Source: Streptomyces sp. SN-593
GTDB lineage: Bacteria > Actinomycetota > Actinomycetes > Streptomycetales > Streptomycetaceae
Length of the DNA stretch: 64,000 nucleotides
Assembly: GCF_016756395.1 (NCBI RefSeq)
Contig: NZ_AP018365.1
Coordinates: forward strand, 4,501,001-4,565,000
Direction: 5' to 3'
The position numbers and the translations under genes were made by a program. Position 1 is the first letter of the stretch, and each line of letters opens with the position of its first letter. Shown here in pieces: positions 25,554-35,165 of this stretch. Under the pieces are notes generated by a model. That model was not told where the DNA came from and did not search any database. It worked only from the letters and a program-made list of their open reading frames with translations.

Positions 25554-26060
25554 ATGTCCGACCTCTGGCACGTGAGCGTGCGCGACGTCACCGAGCCCTC
25601 GGTGGAGTTGCTGTGCGCCGCGGTCCACCCCGACGCCGGGTCGCCGTCCGCCGCCGGCCCCTTCGTGCTGCGGCTGCTGGCCGACGCGGCGCCGGTGTGG
25701 CCGGGCGCCGACGCGCTGGTCGGCGGCGCCGACCTGTTCGGCGGGGACCTCCACGGCGGCGGCGAGGCCGCCCGGCGCGCCGACGAGGTGTTCGCGGAGG
25801 TCGCGTTGCGCGACGAGCGCAACATCCCCTTTGACGAGCCGGCCGCGCACCGGGCCGTCGAGGAGACGTTGCGGCAGCGCGGGCTGGCGCCCGAGGGCGA
25901 CCCCGACGAGTGGGCTGCGGCGTTCGGCCAGGAGTGGGGCGCGCTGTGGCAGGACCCGCAGCGGGTGCCCTCGGGCGTGCTGCGCGTCCGCTTCGCGCGG
26001 CCGTCCGACCTCGCCGGGCTGCACCAGGGACTGGAGTGGGACTCCGCCGCCTACGGCTGA
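25554..26060 (+). CDS. Hypothetical protein in the eCIS cargo module (possible immunity or loading partner)
   Basis: 168 aa, no recognised family. It begins SDLWHVSVRDVTEPSVELLC, has an Ala/Gly-rich middle, an acidic stretch ERNIPFDEPAAHRAVEETLR and a C-terminal segment PSDLAGLHQGLEWDSAAYG. It is soluble and strongly acidic with no signal peptide. A clear AGGAGG lies 8 nt before the ATG. Its position directly after a nuclease-type eCIS cargo candidate makes an immunity protein or cargo chaperone a reasonable hypothesis, but the hairpin between the two genes argues for separate expression. Confidence 0.7.
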   Translation: MSDLWHVSVRDVTEPSVELLCAAVHPDAGSPSAAGPFVLRLLADAAPVWPGADALVGGADLFGGDLHGGGEAARRADEVFAEVALRDERNIPFDEPAAHRAVEETLRQRGLAPEGDPDEWAAAFGQEWGALWQDPQRVPSGVLRVRFARPSDLAGLHQGLEWDSAAYG

Positions 26061-26141
26061 GCCGTGCGCCGGCCGCGGGCCGGGCCGCCCGTCCGGGCAA
26101 CGGCTCGGCCCGCGCGGACACCGGTGCTGCCTCGCGGTCCG

Positions 26142-26171
26142 CTGACGGCCCCGCCGCCGACCCCGTAGCGT
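26142..26171 (+). promoter_or_regulatory. Predicted promoter, leaderless
   Basis: CTGACG at 26142-26147 and TAGCGT at 26166-26171 are separated by 18 bp, and the GTG start of the next gene is 6 nt after the -10 box. Transcription would begin at or next to the start codon. Confidence 0.6.
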
Positions 26172-26177
26172 CGGGGC

Positions 26178-27563
26178 GTGAGCCTTTGGACCTCCCTCGA
26201 ACCCCCGTCCGCCACGGTCGACGCCGGCAGTTCGACCATCGTGCGGCTGCGGCTGCGCAACACGGGCGACGTCGTGGACGAGTACCGCTTCACACCGGTC
26301 GGGGACCTCGCGCCCTACATCACCGTGGAGCCGCCGACGCTGCGGCTCTACCCCGGCACCGTCGACACGGTCCAGCTCACCGTCGCCCCGCCGCGCACCC
26401 CGGACGCCACCGCCGGGCCCAACCCGTACGGCGTCCAGGTGGTGCCCACCGAGAACCCCGAGGCCACCACGGTCCCGGAGGGCAACATCACCATCACGCC
26501 CTTCACCGAGGTGCGCGCCGAACTGGTGCCGCACACCGTCAAGGGGCGCTTCCGGGGCCGGCCGAAGCTCGCGGTGGACAACCTCGGCAACACCAAGCTG
26601 ACCGCCTCGATCGTCGGCACCGACAACGGCGACCAGATCGCGTACGAGATCCACCCGGCCAACGTCCAGATCGAGCCCGGCCGGGCCGCCTTCGTGAAGG
26701 CCACCCTCAGGCCGCAGCGGATCACCTGGTTCGGGCGCAAGGAGAACCGCCCCTTCCGGCTGGCGGTCCAGCGCTCGGGCGCCACCCCGCTCGACGTCGA
26801 CGGCACCTGGGTCCAGCGCGGGGTGCTGCCGCGGTTCCTGGCCACCTTCCTCGGCCTGCTGGTCGGGCTGGTCGTCGCCGCCGTCGCGCTGTGGTTCGCC
26901 TACAAGCCGCAGGTGGGCAGCCTCGCGCAGCCGAAGGTGGAGCAGGCGGTCGCCACCACGCTGCCCACCCCGACGCCGTCGCTGACGACCCCGCCCCCCA
27001 CCACCCAGGCGCCCACCACGCCGCCGCCCCCGACGACCTCCGGGACCTCGGGCGGCGGGGCCAGCACGCCGAAGAAGAAGGCGCCGCCGGCCACCGCCGC
27101 CACCGCCGTGAAGAAGCTCGCCGCGAACGACCCGACCGGCCGGCACATCTGCTACCGGGTCTACGTCGCCGACAAGGGCTGGACCAAGCCCTCCTGCGAC
27201 GGCGTCACCGCGGGCTCGACGGACGACGACAGCGGCACCATCGAGGCCCTCAACGTCGCGGTCTCGGGTGTGGGCGGCACCTCCGGCAACGCCTACCGCC
27301 AGGACGGCGGCTGGAACAACGTCCCCTGGAAGGGCGCGGACGACGAGGCGGACATGTACGTCGGGACCACCGGCAAGGGCCTGGGCCTGTCCGGCTTCGC
27401 CGTCGGCGTCAAGACGGGCGACGTCTGCCGCAACGCCTACCTGCGCGGCGGCGGTTGGGGCGGCGTGTCCTGCAACGACCCGACCCAGTCCAACCAGAAC
27501 TGGATCTTCGGCGGCACCACCGACGAGACGAAGTCGCTGACCGCCGTCCGGCTCACGGTCTGA
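26178..27563 (+). CDS. eCIS-linked membrane protein with Ig-like N-terminus and ChW-like C-terminus
   Basis: 461 aa. Residues about 1-210 are two beta-sandwich, NPCBM-associated/Ig-like units (DAGSSTIVRLRLRNTGDVVD, VDNLGNTKLTASIVGTDNG) on the cytoplasmic side. A single transmembrane helix follows (FLATFLGLLVGLVVAAVALW, about 219-240), then a Thr/Pro-rich stalk (PTPTPSLTTPPPTTQAP) and an extracytoplasmic domain of two hydrophobic-W-type repeats (CYRVYVADKGWTKPSCDG and AYLRGGGWGGVSCND, each with a Cys-GW signature). It lies between the two eCIS blocks and may anchor particles or bind cell-surface glycan. GTG 26178 follows a TAGCGT box by 6 nt. Confidence 0.82.
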   Translation: MSLWTSLEPPSATVDAGSSTIVRLRLRNTGDVVDEYRFTPVGDLAPYITVEPPTLRLYPGTVDTVQLTVAPPRTPDATAGPNPYGVQVVPTENPEATTVPEGNITITPFTEVRAELVPHTVKGRFRGRPKLAVDNLGNTKLTASIVGTDNGDQIAYEIHPANVQIEPGRAAFVKATLRPQRITWFGRKENRPFRLAVQRSGATPLDVDGTWVQRGVLPRFLATFLGLLVGLVVAAVALWFAYKPQVGSLAQPKVEQAVATTLPTPTPSLTTPPPTTQAPTTPPPPTTSGTSGGGASTPKKKAPPATAATAVKKLAANDPTGRHICYRVYVADKGWTKPSCDGVTAGSTDDDSGTIEALNVAVSGVGGTSGNAYRQDGGWNNVPWKGADDEADMYVGTTGKGLGLSGFAVGVKTGDVCRNAYLRGGGWGGVSCNDPTQSNQNWIFGGTTDETKSLTAVRLTV

Positions 27564-27596
27564 TCCCGGCCCCGGTCCGGGGCGTCCGGGGCGTCC

Positions 27597-27679
27597 GGCC
27601 CCGGTCCGTCCGGTCCGGGACGCACCGGGGCCGGTTCGCCGCGCGGAGGGACGGCGCTCCGCCCGGCGGTGAACCGGCC
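27597..27679. terminator. Double bidirectional terminator between convergent eCIS genes
   Basis: Two adjacent inverted repeats: GGCCCCGGT/ACCGGGGCC (27597-27605 with 27624-27632) and GGCCGGTTC/GAACCGGCC (27629-27637 with 27671-27679). The second has a further internal stem (GCGGAG/CTCCGC). They lie between the convergent ChW-like and ATPase genes. Confidence 0.75.
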
Positions 27680-27684
27680 GCCCG

Positions 27685-30035
<2,351 letters not shown>

Positions 30036-30039
<4 letters not shown>

Positions 30040-30719
30040 TCGGAGGTGTCCCGGAGCGTGCCGCGGGCGGCCTGGCGGGCCGCCTCCTTCCGTTCGGCGA
30101 GGTGGCGCGGCCGGTGGTGGCGCTCGGCCGAGCCCTCCAGGGAGCCGTCGGTGCCGCGCACCCGCACGCCCGCGCCCTCGGTGACCGGCGGCCCGGCGTC
30201 GTACTCGGGGTAGGCGGGGAAGGGCGCGGTGACGGTGACGTCCAGGGAGGGCTTCAGCTCGCCGCCGAGGGCCGACCAGATCTCGGCGAACGACCGGGAG
30301 TCGGTCTGCGTGCCGGCGACGCTGAGCGGGATGGTCAGGCCGAGCGCGGCCAGCGCGCCGGTCAGCTCCTCGGGGGGCAGCACCTCGCGCGGCAGCAGGG
30401 TGGCCAACACCGCGGACAGCAGCCGGTGTTCGTCCTGCGGCTGCTTCGTCCACGCCGTGACCAGGTACGACAGCCGGTACCAGCGCGGCGGTTGGCGCCT
30501 GCGCACCACGATGCCCTGCTCGTCCCGGATCGAGATCGCGCCGCGCTCGCGCCGGGCGACGTCCTCGCGGATGTCGTACAGGTAGGCGTCGATGGTGGGC
30601 GCGTTGCGCCGGGCGGCCCAGTCCCGGGTCGGCGCCTCGAAGGCGATGTCCACGCCGGTGCCGGCCAGGGCGCCGCCGGAGAGCAGCCCCCTGAGGACTT
30701 CGTCCACCTCGTGTATCAC
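30036..30719 (-). CDS. DUF4255 (Pvc16/Cis16-like) tail terminator or sheath-cap protein
   Basis: 227 aa. VIHEVDEVLRGLL at the start, FEAPTRDWAARRNAPTIDAY, LYDIREDVARRERG and the WYRLSYLVTAWTKQPQDEHR core define the DUF4255 N-terminal domain, which caps the sheath/tube in eCIS particles. I use GTG 30719, which matches the family start (MIHEVDE); an upstream in-frame GTG at 30755 would add 12 residues. The C-terminal 60 residues are Arg-rich. It is the first gene of the ATPase block, 125 bp downstream of the LuxR-type gene. Confidence 0.92.
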
Positions 30720-30844
30720 GGTCGCGCCCTTCGCTGTGCCCGGTGGGTCGGTCACCGGTGACGCCGGTGACCCGGTCCGGCCGTCCGGCGGCCGGGTGGC
30801 CCGGGGGCCGGGGCGGCCGCCGGGTGCTTCGCCGCTCGCGGCCG

Positions 30845-31576
30845 TCAGATGTAGCCCTCGCGCAGCGCGTAAGCCACGGCGTGCGCGCGGTTGCGCAGCC
30901 GCAGCCGGGTGGTCAGGCTGTGCATCACGTTCTTGACGGTCCGTTCCGAGTACGACAGCTTGCCCGCGATCTCGCCGGTCTCCATGCCCTCGGCGACCAG
31001 CCGCAGGACGTCGACCTCACGCGGGGTCAGCCCGGAGGCCGGATCGCCGGGCAGGTGCTTGGCGTTGCGGTGCATGATGCCGACCTGCGTCATGAGCCGG
31101 CCGAGCAGGTCGGAGGGCAGGTCGCCGTCACCGCGCGAGGCGGCGAGGACCGCCTGGAGGATGCGCTGCCCGGTCGCCTCGTGGCGCCAGACGATGGCGC
31201 CGACCCCGCAGTCGATCACCTGGAGCAGCTCGGCCTCGCGGATCAGGTTCGCCACCAGCACCGCGCGCACCCCGTCGGTGCGCACCAGTTGGCGGAGCCG
31301 GGACAGCGTGCTCTCGTCGAGCGCGACCGCCAGCAGGACAGCGACGGTGCCCGGCTGCCGGCTCTCCTCGTCCACCAGCCGGATCTCCGGCCGCTGGCTG
31401 AGCTGGCTGGTGACGCCCGCCAGCGAGATCGGGTCGGGGGCGTGGACCGTGACGGGAATCCTGGCCGTGGCCACCGTCGGCCCGGAGGGCGTGGAGAGAA
31501 CCACGAACTCAGTCCTTTCGCCCGCGCGGAGGGGGGAGTTGCGCACTCCTGTGATCTGTGTTTCCTGCGCCATCAT
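30845..31576 (-). CDS. LuxR-type regulator with degenerate receiver domain, eCIS-linked
   Basis: 243 aa. The C-terminus is a NarL/LuxR helix-turn-helix (LTPREVDVLRLVAEGMETGE, then IAGKLSYSERTVKNVMHSLT). The N-terminal about 125 residues have the alternating strand/helix pattern of a receiver domain, but the strand that should end in the phospho-acceptor Asp reads VAVLLAVALDES, with Ala where Asp is expected. It is therefore probably a phosphorylation-independent regulator. It is the first gene upstream of the DUF4255-ATPase block and likely governs the eCIS genes. Two adjacent ATGs (31576, 31573) are possible starts. Confidence 0.88.
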   Translation of the reverse strand: MMAQETQITGVRNSPLRAGERTEFVVLSTPSGPTVATARIPVTVHAPDPISLAGVTSQLSQRPEIRLVDEESRQPGTVAVLLAVALDESTLSRLRQLVRTDGVRAVLVANLIREAELLQVIDCGVGAIVWRHEATGQRILQAVLAASRGDGDLPSDLLGRLMTQVGIMHRNAKHLPGDPASGLTPREVDVLRLVAEGMETGEIAGKLSYSERTVKNVMHSLTTRLRLRNRAHAVAYALREGYI

Positions 31577-32080
31577 GCTCCGCCATGTGAACCCCTACCA
31601 ACCCCTGCCCGTCGTCGGTCGTGTGCGGAGGCTACGGAGGAGGAGCGCGTTGAACCGTTTCACGGTTCCGGGCCGACGCCGTATCCGGCCAGTTCCGCTC
31701 CGCGCCGCCCGGAACGCGGAGTTGCCCGTTCGGACCGGGCGGCGTTGCCCCTGCGGACCTGCCGTCCGCGGCGGTTGGCCGGTACCGGCCCGCAGTTGAA
31801 CGCTCGGGGCGTGCGGGGCGCGAGGGGCGGCCCTGCCCGAACCGACCCCTCCCGGCGCCCGCTTGACCGTTCAACAATGGCCGAATCCGATCGGTCGGAG
31901 GAGGTTTGGGATCGTGAGTGTACGCATTCGGCGCGGCGGGAAAGTGAGATCAGGATCACCGCGGCGTGACGTGTGGGTGGCCCGGTCGTGGTGCGCCGCA
32001 CGCGTCGGGCCGCCCCCTCCGTGGTGCGAGGGGGCGGCGGGGTCCGCACGTCGGGGCGCGCGGTGGGAGGCGTGGGCGGG
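31577..32080. other. 504-bp intergenic region with a perfect 17-bp palindrome
   Basis: No supported gene. GAACCGT-ttc-ACGGTTC (31652-31668) is a perfect inverted repeat about 75 bp upstream of the LuxR-type gene and is a good operator candidate for it. A plus-strand GTG with a good GGAGGAGG site near 31914 opens a short Arg-rich frame that runs into the OYE gene; I do not regard it as coding. Confidence 0.55.
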
Positions 32081-33154
32081 TCAGGCGGTGTACTGGTGCG
32101 AGGTGTAGGTGAGGTAGCCCGCGTCGCCGCCCTGGTAGTAGGCGGTCTCGTCGGCTGGGGCGATCGGCAGGCGGGCCCGCAGGCGCTCGACCAGGTCGGG
32201 GTTGCTGAGGAAGGCGCGGCCGAAGCTGATCAGGTCCGCGCCCAGGTCCAGCCAGCGGTCGGCGTCGTCCCGGCCGGTCTGCTTCGGGCCCATCGGGAGG
32301 ACCGGGTTCATGATGAGCGGGCCGGGCCAGGCGCGGCGCAGCGCGACCAGCACCTCCTCGTCGGCGGTGGCCTCCAGGTGCACGTAGCCCACCCCGACCC
32401 GGGCCAGCTCGGCGAGCAACTGCGTGTACAGCTCGGGGACGTCGGTGTCGCGTACGCCCCAGAAGTCCGCGCCCGGCGAGAGCCGGATGCCGGTCCGGTC
32501 GCCGCCGACCGCCTCGACGGTCGCGGCCGCCGCCTCGACGGCGAAGCGGATGCGGTGCGTGACCGGACCGCCGTACCGGTCGGTGCGCAGGTTGGCGTTG
32601 GAGGAGAGGAACTGGGAGATCAGGTAGCCGTTCGCGCCGTGCAGTTCGACCCCGTCGAAGCCCGCTTCGACCGCGCGGCGGGCGGCTTCGGCGTAGGACC
32701 GTGCCTGTTCGGGCACCTCGGCGGTCTCCAGGGCGCGCGGTACCGGCGCGGGCTGCGGGCCGGTCGGGGTGAACACGTCGCCGGCCGCGGCGACGGCCGA
32801 CGGCCCGATCGGCCGGAGGCCGGTGGTGTCGGGGTGCGAGACGCGGCCGCCGTGCATGAGCTGCGCGAAGATCCGGCCACCGCTGGCGTGCACCGCCCCG
32901 GTCACCTCCCGCCAGGAGTCCGTCTGCTCGTCGGTGTGCAGGCCGGGCGTGCCGGGGTTGGACTGCCCGACCGCGTTGGGCTGCACCCCCTCCGACACGA
33001 TCAGGCCGGCGGTGGCCCGCTGGGCGTAGTACGCCGCCATCGACGGGGTGGCCAACCCGCCCGCGGCCGCCCGCACCCTGCTCATCGGGGCCATGACCAC
33101 GCGGTTGGGCAGCGTCAGCGCGCCGAGCCGGTAGCTGCTGAAGAGGGTCGTCAC
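32081..33154 (-). CDS. Old yellow enzyme-type ene-reductase (NemA-like)
   Basis: 357 aa, full length for the family. Signatures of FMN-dependent alkene reductases: LFSSYRLGALTLPNRVVMAP, PGLHTDEQTDSWREVT, IFAQLMHGGRVSHPDTTG, the active-site/FMN region FDGVELHGANGYLISQFL and NLRTDRYGGPVTHRIRFAVE, and LGADLISFGRAFLSNPDLVE. It reduces activated C=C bonds (enones, maleimides, nitro-olefins) with NAD(P)H in the cytoplasm. GTG 33154 is preceded by AAGGAG. It is divergent from a MerR regulator with a shared dyad. Confidence 0.95.
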   Translation of the reverse strand: MTTLFSSYRLGALTLPNRVVMAPMSRVRAAAGGLATPSMAAYYAQRATAGLIVSEGVQPNAVGQSNPGTPGLHTDEQTDSWREVTGAVHASGGRIFAQLMHGGRVSHPDTTGLRPIGPSAVAAAGDVFTPTGPQPAPVPRALETAEVPEQARSYAEAARRAVEAGFDGVELHGANGYLISQFLSSNANLRTDRYGGPVTHRIRFAVEAAAATVEAVGGDRTGIRLSPGADFWGVRDTDVPELYTQLLAELARVGVGYVHLEATADEEVLVALRRAWPGPLIMNPVLPMGPKQTGRDDADRWLDLGADLISFGRAFLSNPDLVERLRARLPIAPADETAYYQGGDAGYLTYTSHQYTA

Positions 33155-33211
33155 GTCGGGACTCCTTCGGTCCGCGGGCCCGCGCCTCGGGCCCGTCGAC
33201 TACGCTAGAAC

Positions 33212-33227
33212 CTGACATTGACGTCAG
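33212..33227. promoter_or_regulatory. MerR-type operator between OYE and MerR genes
   Basis: CTGAC-attgac-GTCAG, a 5-bp-armed dyad with a 6-bp centre, lies in an AT-richer patch between divergent genes, 58 bp upstream of the reductase start. This fits a MerR-family site placed in a promoter spacer. Confidence 0.6.
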
Positions 33228-33338
33228 ATGCAAGGTGTGTCGCGCACGCCACAGGGACACGCGGTCGTGCCTCGGCTCGCGGGCCGCGCGGCGGGCGGCA
33301 CGGGACACGGGCGGGGCCCGGACGGGAGGACGGAACAG

Positions 33339-33731
33339 GTGCGTATCGGGGAACTCGCGTCGAGGGCCGGAGTCAGCGTCCGGTCCGTGCGCTACTACGA
33401 GGAGCAGGGCCTGCTGGCGAGCACCCGCAGCTCCGGCGGCCAGCGGCGCTACACCGGCCACGATGTCGAACGGGTCGCCTTCATCCAGCGCCTGTACGCC
33501 GGCGGCCTGTCCAGCCGCACCATCCTGGAACTGCTGCCGTGCGTCGACGCGCCCAGCGAGGCCAACTCCGAGGCCGCGCTGGAGCGGATGGCGCAGGAGC
33601 GCGACCGGCTCTCGGCCCACATCGCCGAACTCGAACAGACCCGTGCCTCGCTGGACACCCTGATCGAGACCGCGCGGGACTACCGCGAGCAGTTGCGGAG
33701 CACGGCGGAGGGCGAAGCGCTGGCCTCGTGA
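33339..33731 (+). CDS. MerR-family transcriptional regulator
   Basis: 130 aa. IGELASRAGVSVRSVRYYEE and QGLLASTRSSGGQRRYTGHD form the winged helix, followed by the dimerisation coiled coil ERMAQERDRLSAHIAELEQT. No effector-domain cysteine is present: the two-residue CV near CVDAPSE is the only Cys, so it is not an obvious metal sensor. GTG 33339 starts at the conserved (M/V)RIGE; there is GGGAGGA upstream. Divergent from the ene-reductase, it probably senses electrophiles or drugs and activates that gene. Confidence 0.93.
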   Translation: MRIGELASRAGVSVRSVRYYEEQGLLASTRSSGGQRRYTGHDVERVAFIQRLYAGGLSSRTILELLPCVDAPSEANSEAALERMAQERDRLSAHIAELEQTRASLDTLIETARDYREQLRSTAEGEALAS

Positions 33732-33939
33732 ACGGGCGCTCGGCGGGTGTGGGGCGACCGGTGCGGTTGTCGCGGCGCACGTGCCGGACGTGACCGATCC
33801 GCCGGACGTGACCGACCCGCCCGGTGGGCGCGGGTGGCGGGCGGGCGGTGGACGAGGGTTGTCCGGGCGTTCACCCGGCGGTTGCCCGTCGTTCCGCGGC
33901 CCGTTGCCCGCGGGTCCCACGGCGGAGGTGCGGACGGCG

Positions 33940-33974
33940 CGTCCGGCGGGGTGGTACGGGTAACCCGCCGGACG
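33940..33974. terminator. Bidirectional terminator between MerR and SnoaL genes
   Basis: CGTCCGGCGGG (33940-33950) and CCCGCCGGACG (33964-33974) form a perfect 11-bp stem with a 13-nt loop. The 306-bp gap also holds a near-perfect direct repeat of ccggacgtgaccgayccgcc near 33783-33822; nothing else is evident. Confidence 0.8.
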
Positions 33975-34037
33975 GGCCGCGCCCCCGGCCCCGGGGGTGG
34001 CCGCCCCGCGCGCGGACGGCGGAGCGGCTCCCCTCGC

Positions 34038-34499
34038 TCACCCCCGGGGCGCCCTTTCCGCCGGGCCGGGCACGGTGCCCGCCAGCGGGGTCGAGTCGAC
34101 GTACCGGATCTCGTAGCTGCGCTCGGCGAACCTCCAGCCGTCCGCGGTGCGCCGGTAGCGGTCGTGGTAGATCGCGTGGTTGACGTGGGACGCGCCGCCC
34201 CGGGTCCGCCCCAGCTCCGCGACGTAGGAGCGGCCCGTCGCGGTGTCGCCGTCGATCCGGATCGAGCCGGCGTGGACGTTCTGGACGAAGAACTCCCAGT
34301 TCGCCTGGAGCCGTTCGACGCCGGCGCGGATCGCGGCCCGGCCGGTGAACTCGATGCCGCCGTCCGGGATGCGCCACACGCCGTCGTCGGTGAAGAGGGC
34401 GGTGAGCCGGTCGTAGTCGCCGGTCATGCCCGCGTCGGCGAACTCGCCGCGCAGCGCGTCGATCGCGCAGCGGTCGACGACGGTCTGGAGCTCGGTCAT
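34038..34499 (-). CDS. SnoaL-like/NTF2-fold protein
   Basis: 153 aa. The cone-shaped NTF2/SnoaL fold is suggested by VVDRCAIDALRGEFADAGMT, YDRLTALFTDDGVWRIPDGG, EFTGRAAIRAGVERL and the strand YHDRYRRTADGWRFAERSYE. Many such proteins bind or isomerise small aromatic or polyketide molecules; the substrate here is unknown. RBS AGGGAGA precedes the ATG. It follows the DoxX gene on the same strand (129-bp gap rich in short repeats), and both lie downstream of an ECF-type promoter. Confidence 0.88.
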   Translation of the reverse strand: MTELQTVVDRCAIDALRGEFADAGMTGDYDRLTALFTDDGVWRIPDGGIEFTGRAAIRAGVERLQANWEFFVQNVHAGSIRIDGDTATGRSYVAELGRTRGGASHVNHAIYHDRYRRTADGWRFAERSYEIRYVDSTPLAGTVPGPAERAPRG

Positions 34500-34628
34500 C
34501 GGGGTCTCCCTTGCCGGTGGAGGTCGTTCGCGGGTGCCGGGGTGCCGGGGTGCCGGTGCGGCCAGGTCTCGGGTGCGGGTGCGGGTACGGGCGCGGGCGG
34601 TCGCGGGTGCGGTGCGGCGGTCGGCGGG

Positions 34629-35000
34629 TCACCAGCCGTAGGGGCCGAACCGCCCCCAGGCGACGAGCGCGGCGAGCAGGAGGAGGACGGCGGCCACCAC
34701 CACCCCGGACGGCTCCCCGCGGCGCACGTGCGTCGCGCCGGCGAGCGCCATCATCACCGCCAGCCCGGTCGCCGCGACCGGGGTCAGCACCGGGAGGACG
34801 CCGCTGGCGCCCGGGGCGACCAGCCCGACCGCGCCCAGCAGGCCCATCGCGCCGATGAAGCGCAGCGCCGGCAGCGAGAAGTCCTCGGCCCACGGGAACC
34901 GTCCGACCAGCCGCTCCCTCGGCTCGGTCGCCTTGACCAGCCCGGACAGGGCGAACGCGGCGGCGAGCGCCGTCTGCACCACCCACAGGAACACGCTCAT
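34629..35000 (-). CDS. DoxX-family membrane protein
   Basis: 123 aa with four transmembrane segments: FLWVVQTALAAAFALSGLVK, LRFIGAMGLLGAVGLV, TPVAATGLAVMMALAGATHV and SGVVVAAVLLLLAALVAWG. The motif ALSGLVKAT and RFPWAEDFSLPALRFIG are typical of short DoxX/DoxD proteins, which have been linked to redox stress resistance. GGGAGAAGG precedes the ATG. It is the first gene after the minus-strand ECF promoter at 35042-35068, so it is probably a regulon member of the divergent sigma factor. Confidence 0.9.
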   Translation of the reverse strand: MSVFLWVVQTALAAAFALSGLVKATEPRERLVGRFPWAEDFSLPALRFIGAMGLLGAVGLVAPGASGVLPVLTPVAATGLAVMMALAGATHVRRGEPSGVVVAAVLLLLAALVAWGRFGPYGW

Positions 35001-35041
35001 CGGCCTTCTCCCGTCTGACGCGGTGTGCTTCCGCCCCTTCC

Positions 35042-35106
35042 GACGGCGCGGCGTCGCCGAATGTGAGGTGCGGCGCGGACCTCACACTTCGGGCCGCCGC
35101 TCCGTC
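35042..35106. promoter_or_regulatory. Divergent pair of matching ECF sigma promoters
   Basis: An inverted repeat TGTGAGGT (35062-35069) / ACCTCACA (35079-35086) provides two -35 elements. On the plus strand CCTCACA is followed by exactly 16 bp and CGTC (35103-35106); on the minus strand CCTCACA is followed by exactly 16 bp and CGTC (35045-35042). This is close to the TGTCACA-N16-CGTC consensus published for ECF41 sigma factors. It would drive the ECF gene itself and the DoxX-SnoaL genes. Confidence 0.8.
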
Positions 35107-35165
35107 GTACCGATGAGCGCGGTGGCGCGGGCGGGAGCAGGCACGATCGAGGAGGGCGGCGGGAC

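Noticed and set aside
31914..32108. Short plus-strand GTG ORF with an excellent GGAGGAGG site running into the OYE gene.
   Set aside because: The product is an Arg/Trp-rich sequence with no recognisable pattern and overlaps the 3' end of a solid gene on the other strand.
34510..34628. Runs of gccggggt and gcgggt repeats as regulatory iterons.
   Set aside because: They are low-complexity GC repeats in a short operon gap, with no symmetry or conservation evidence.
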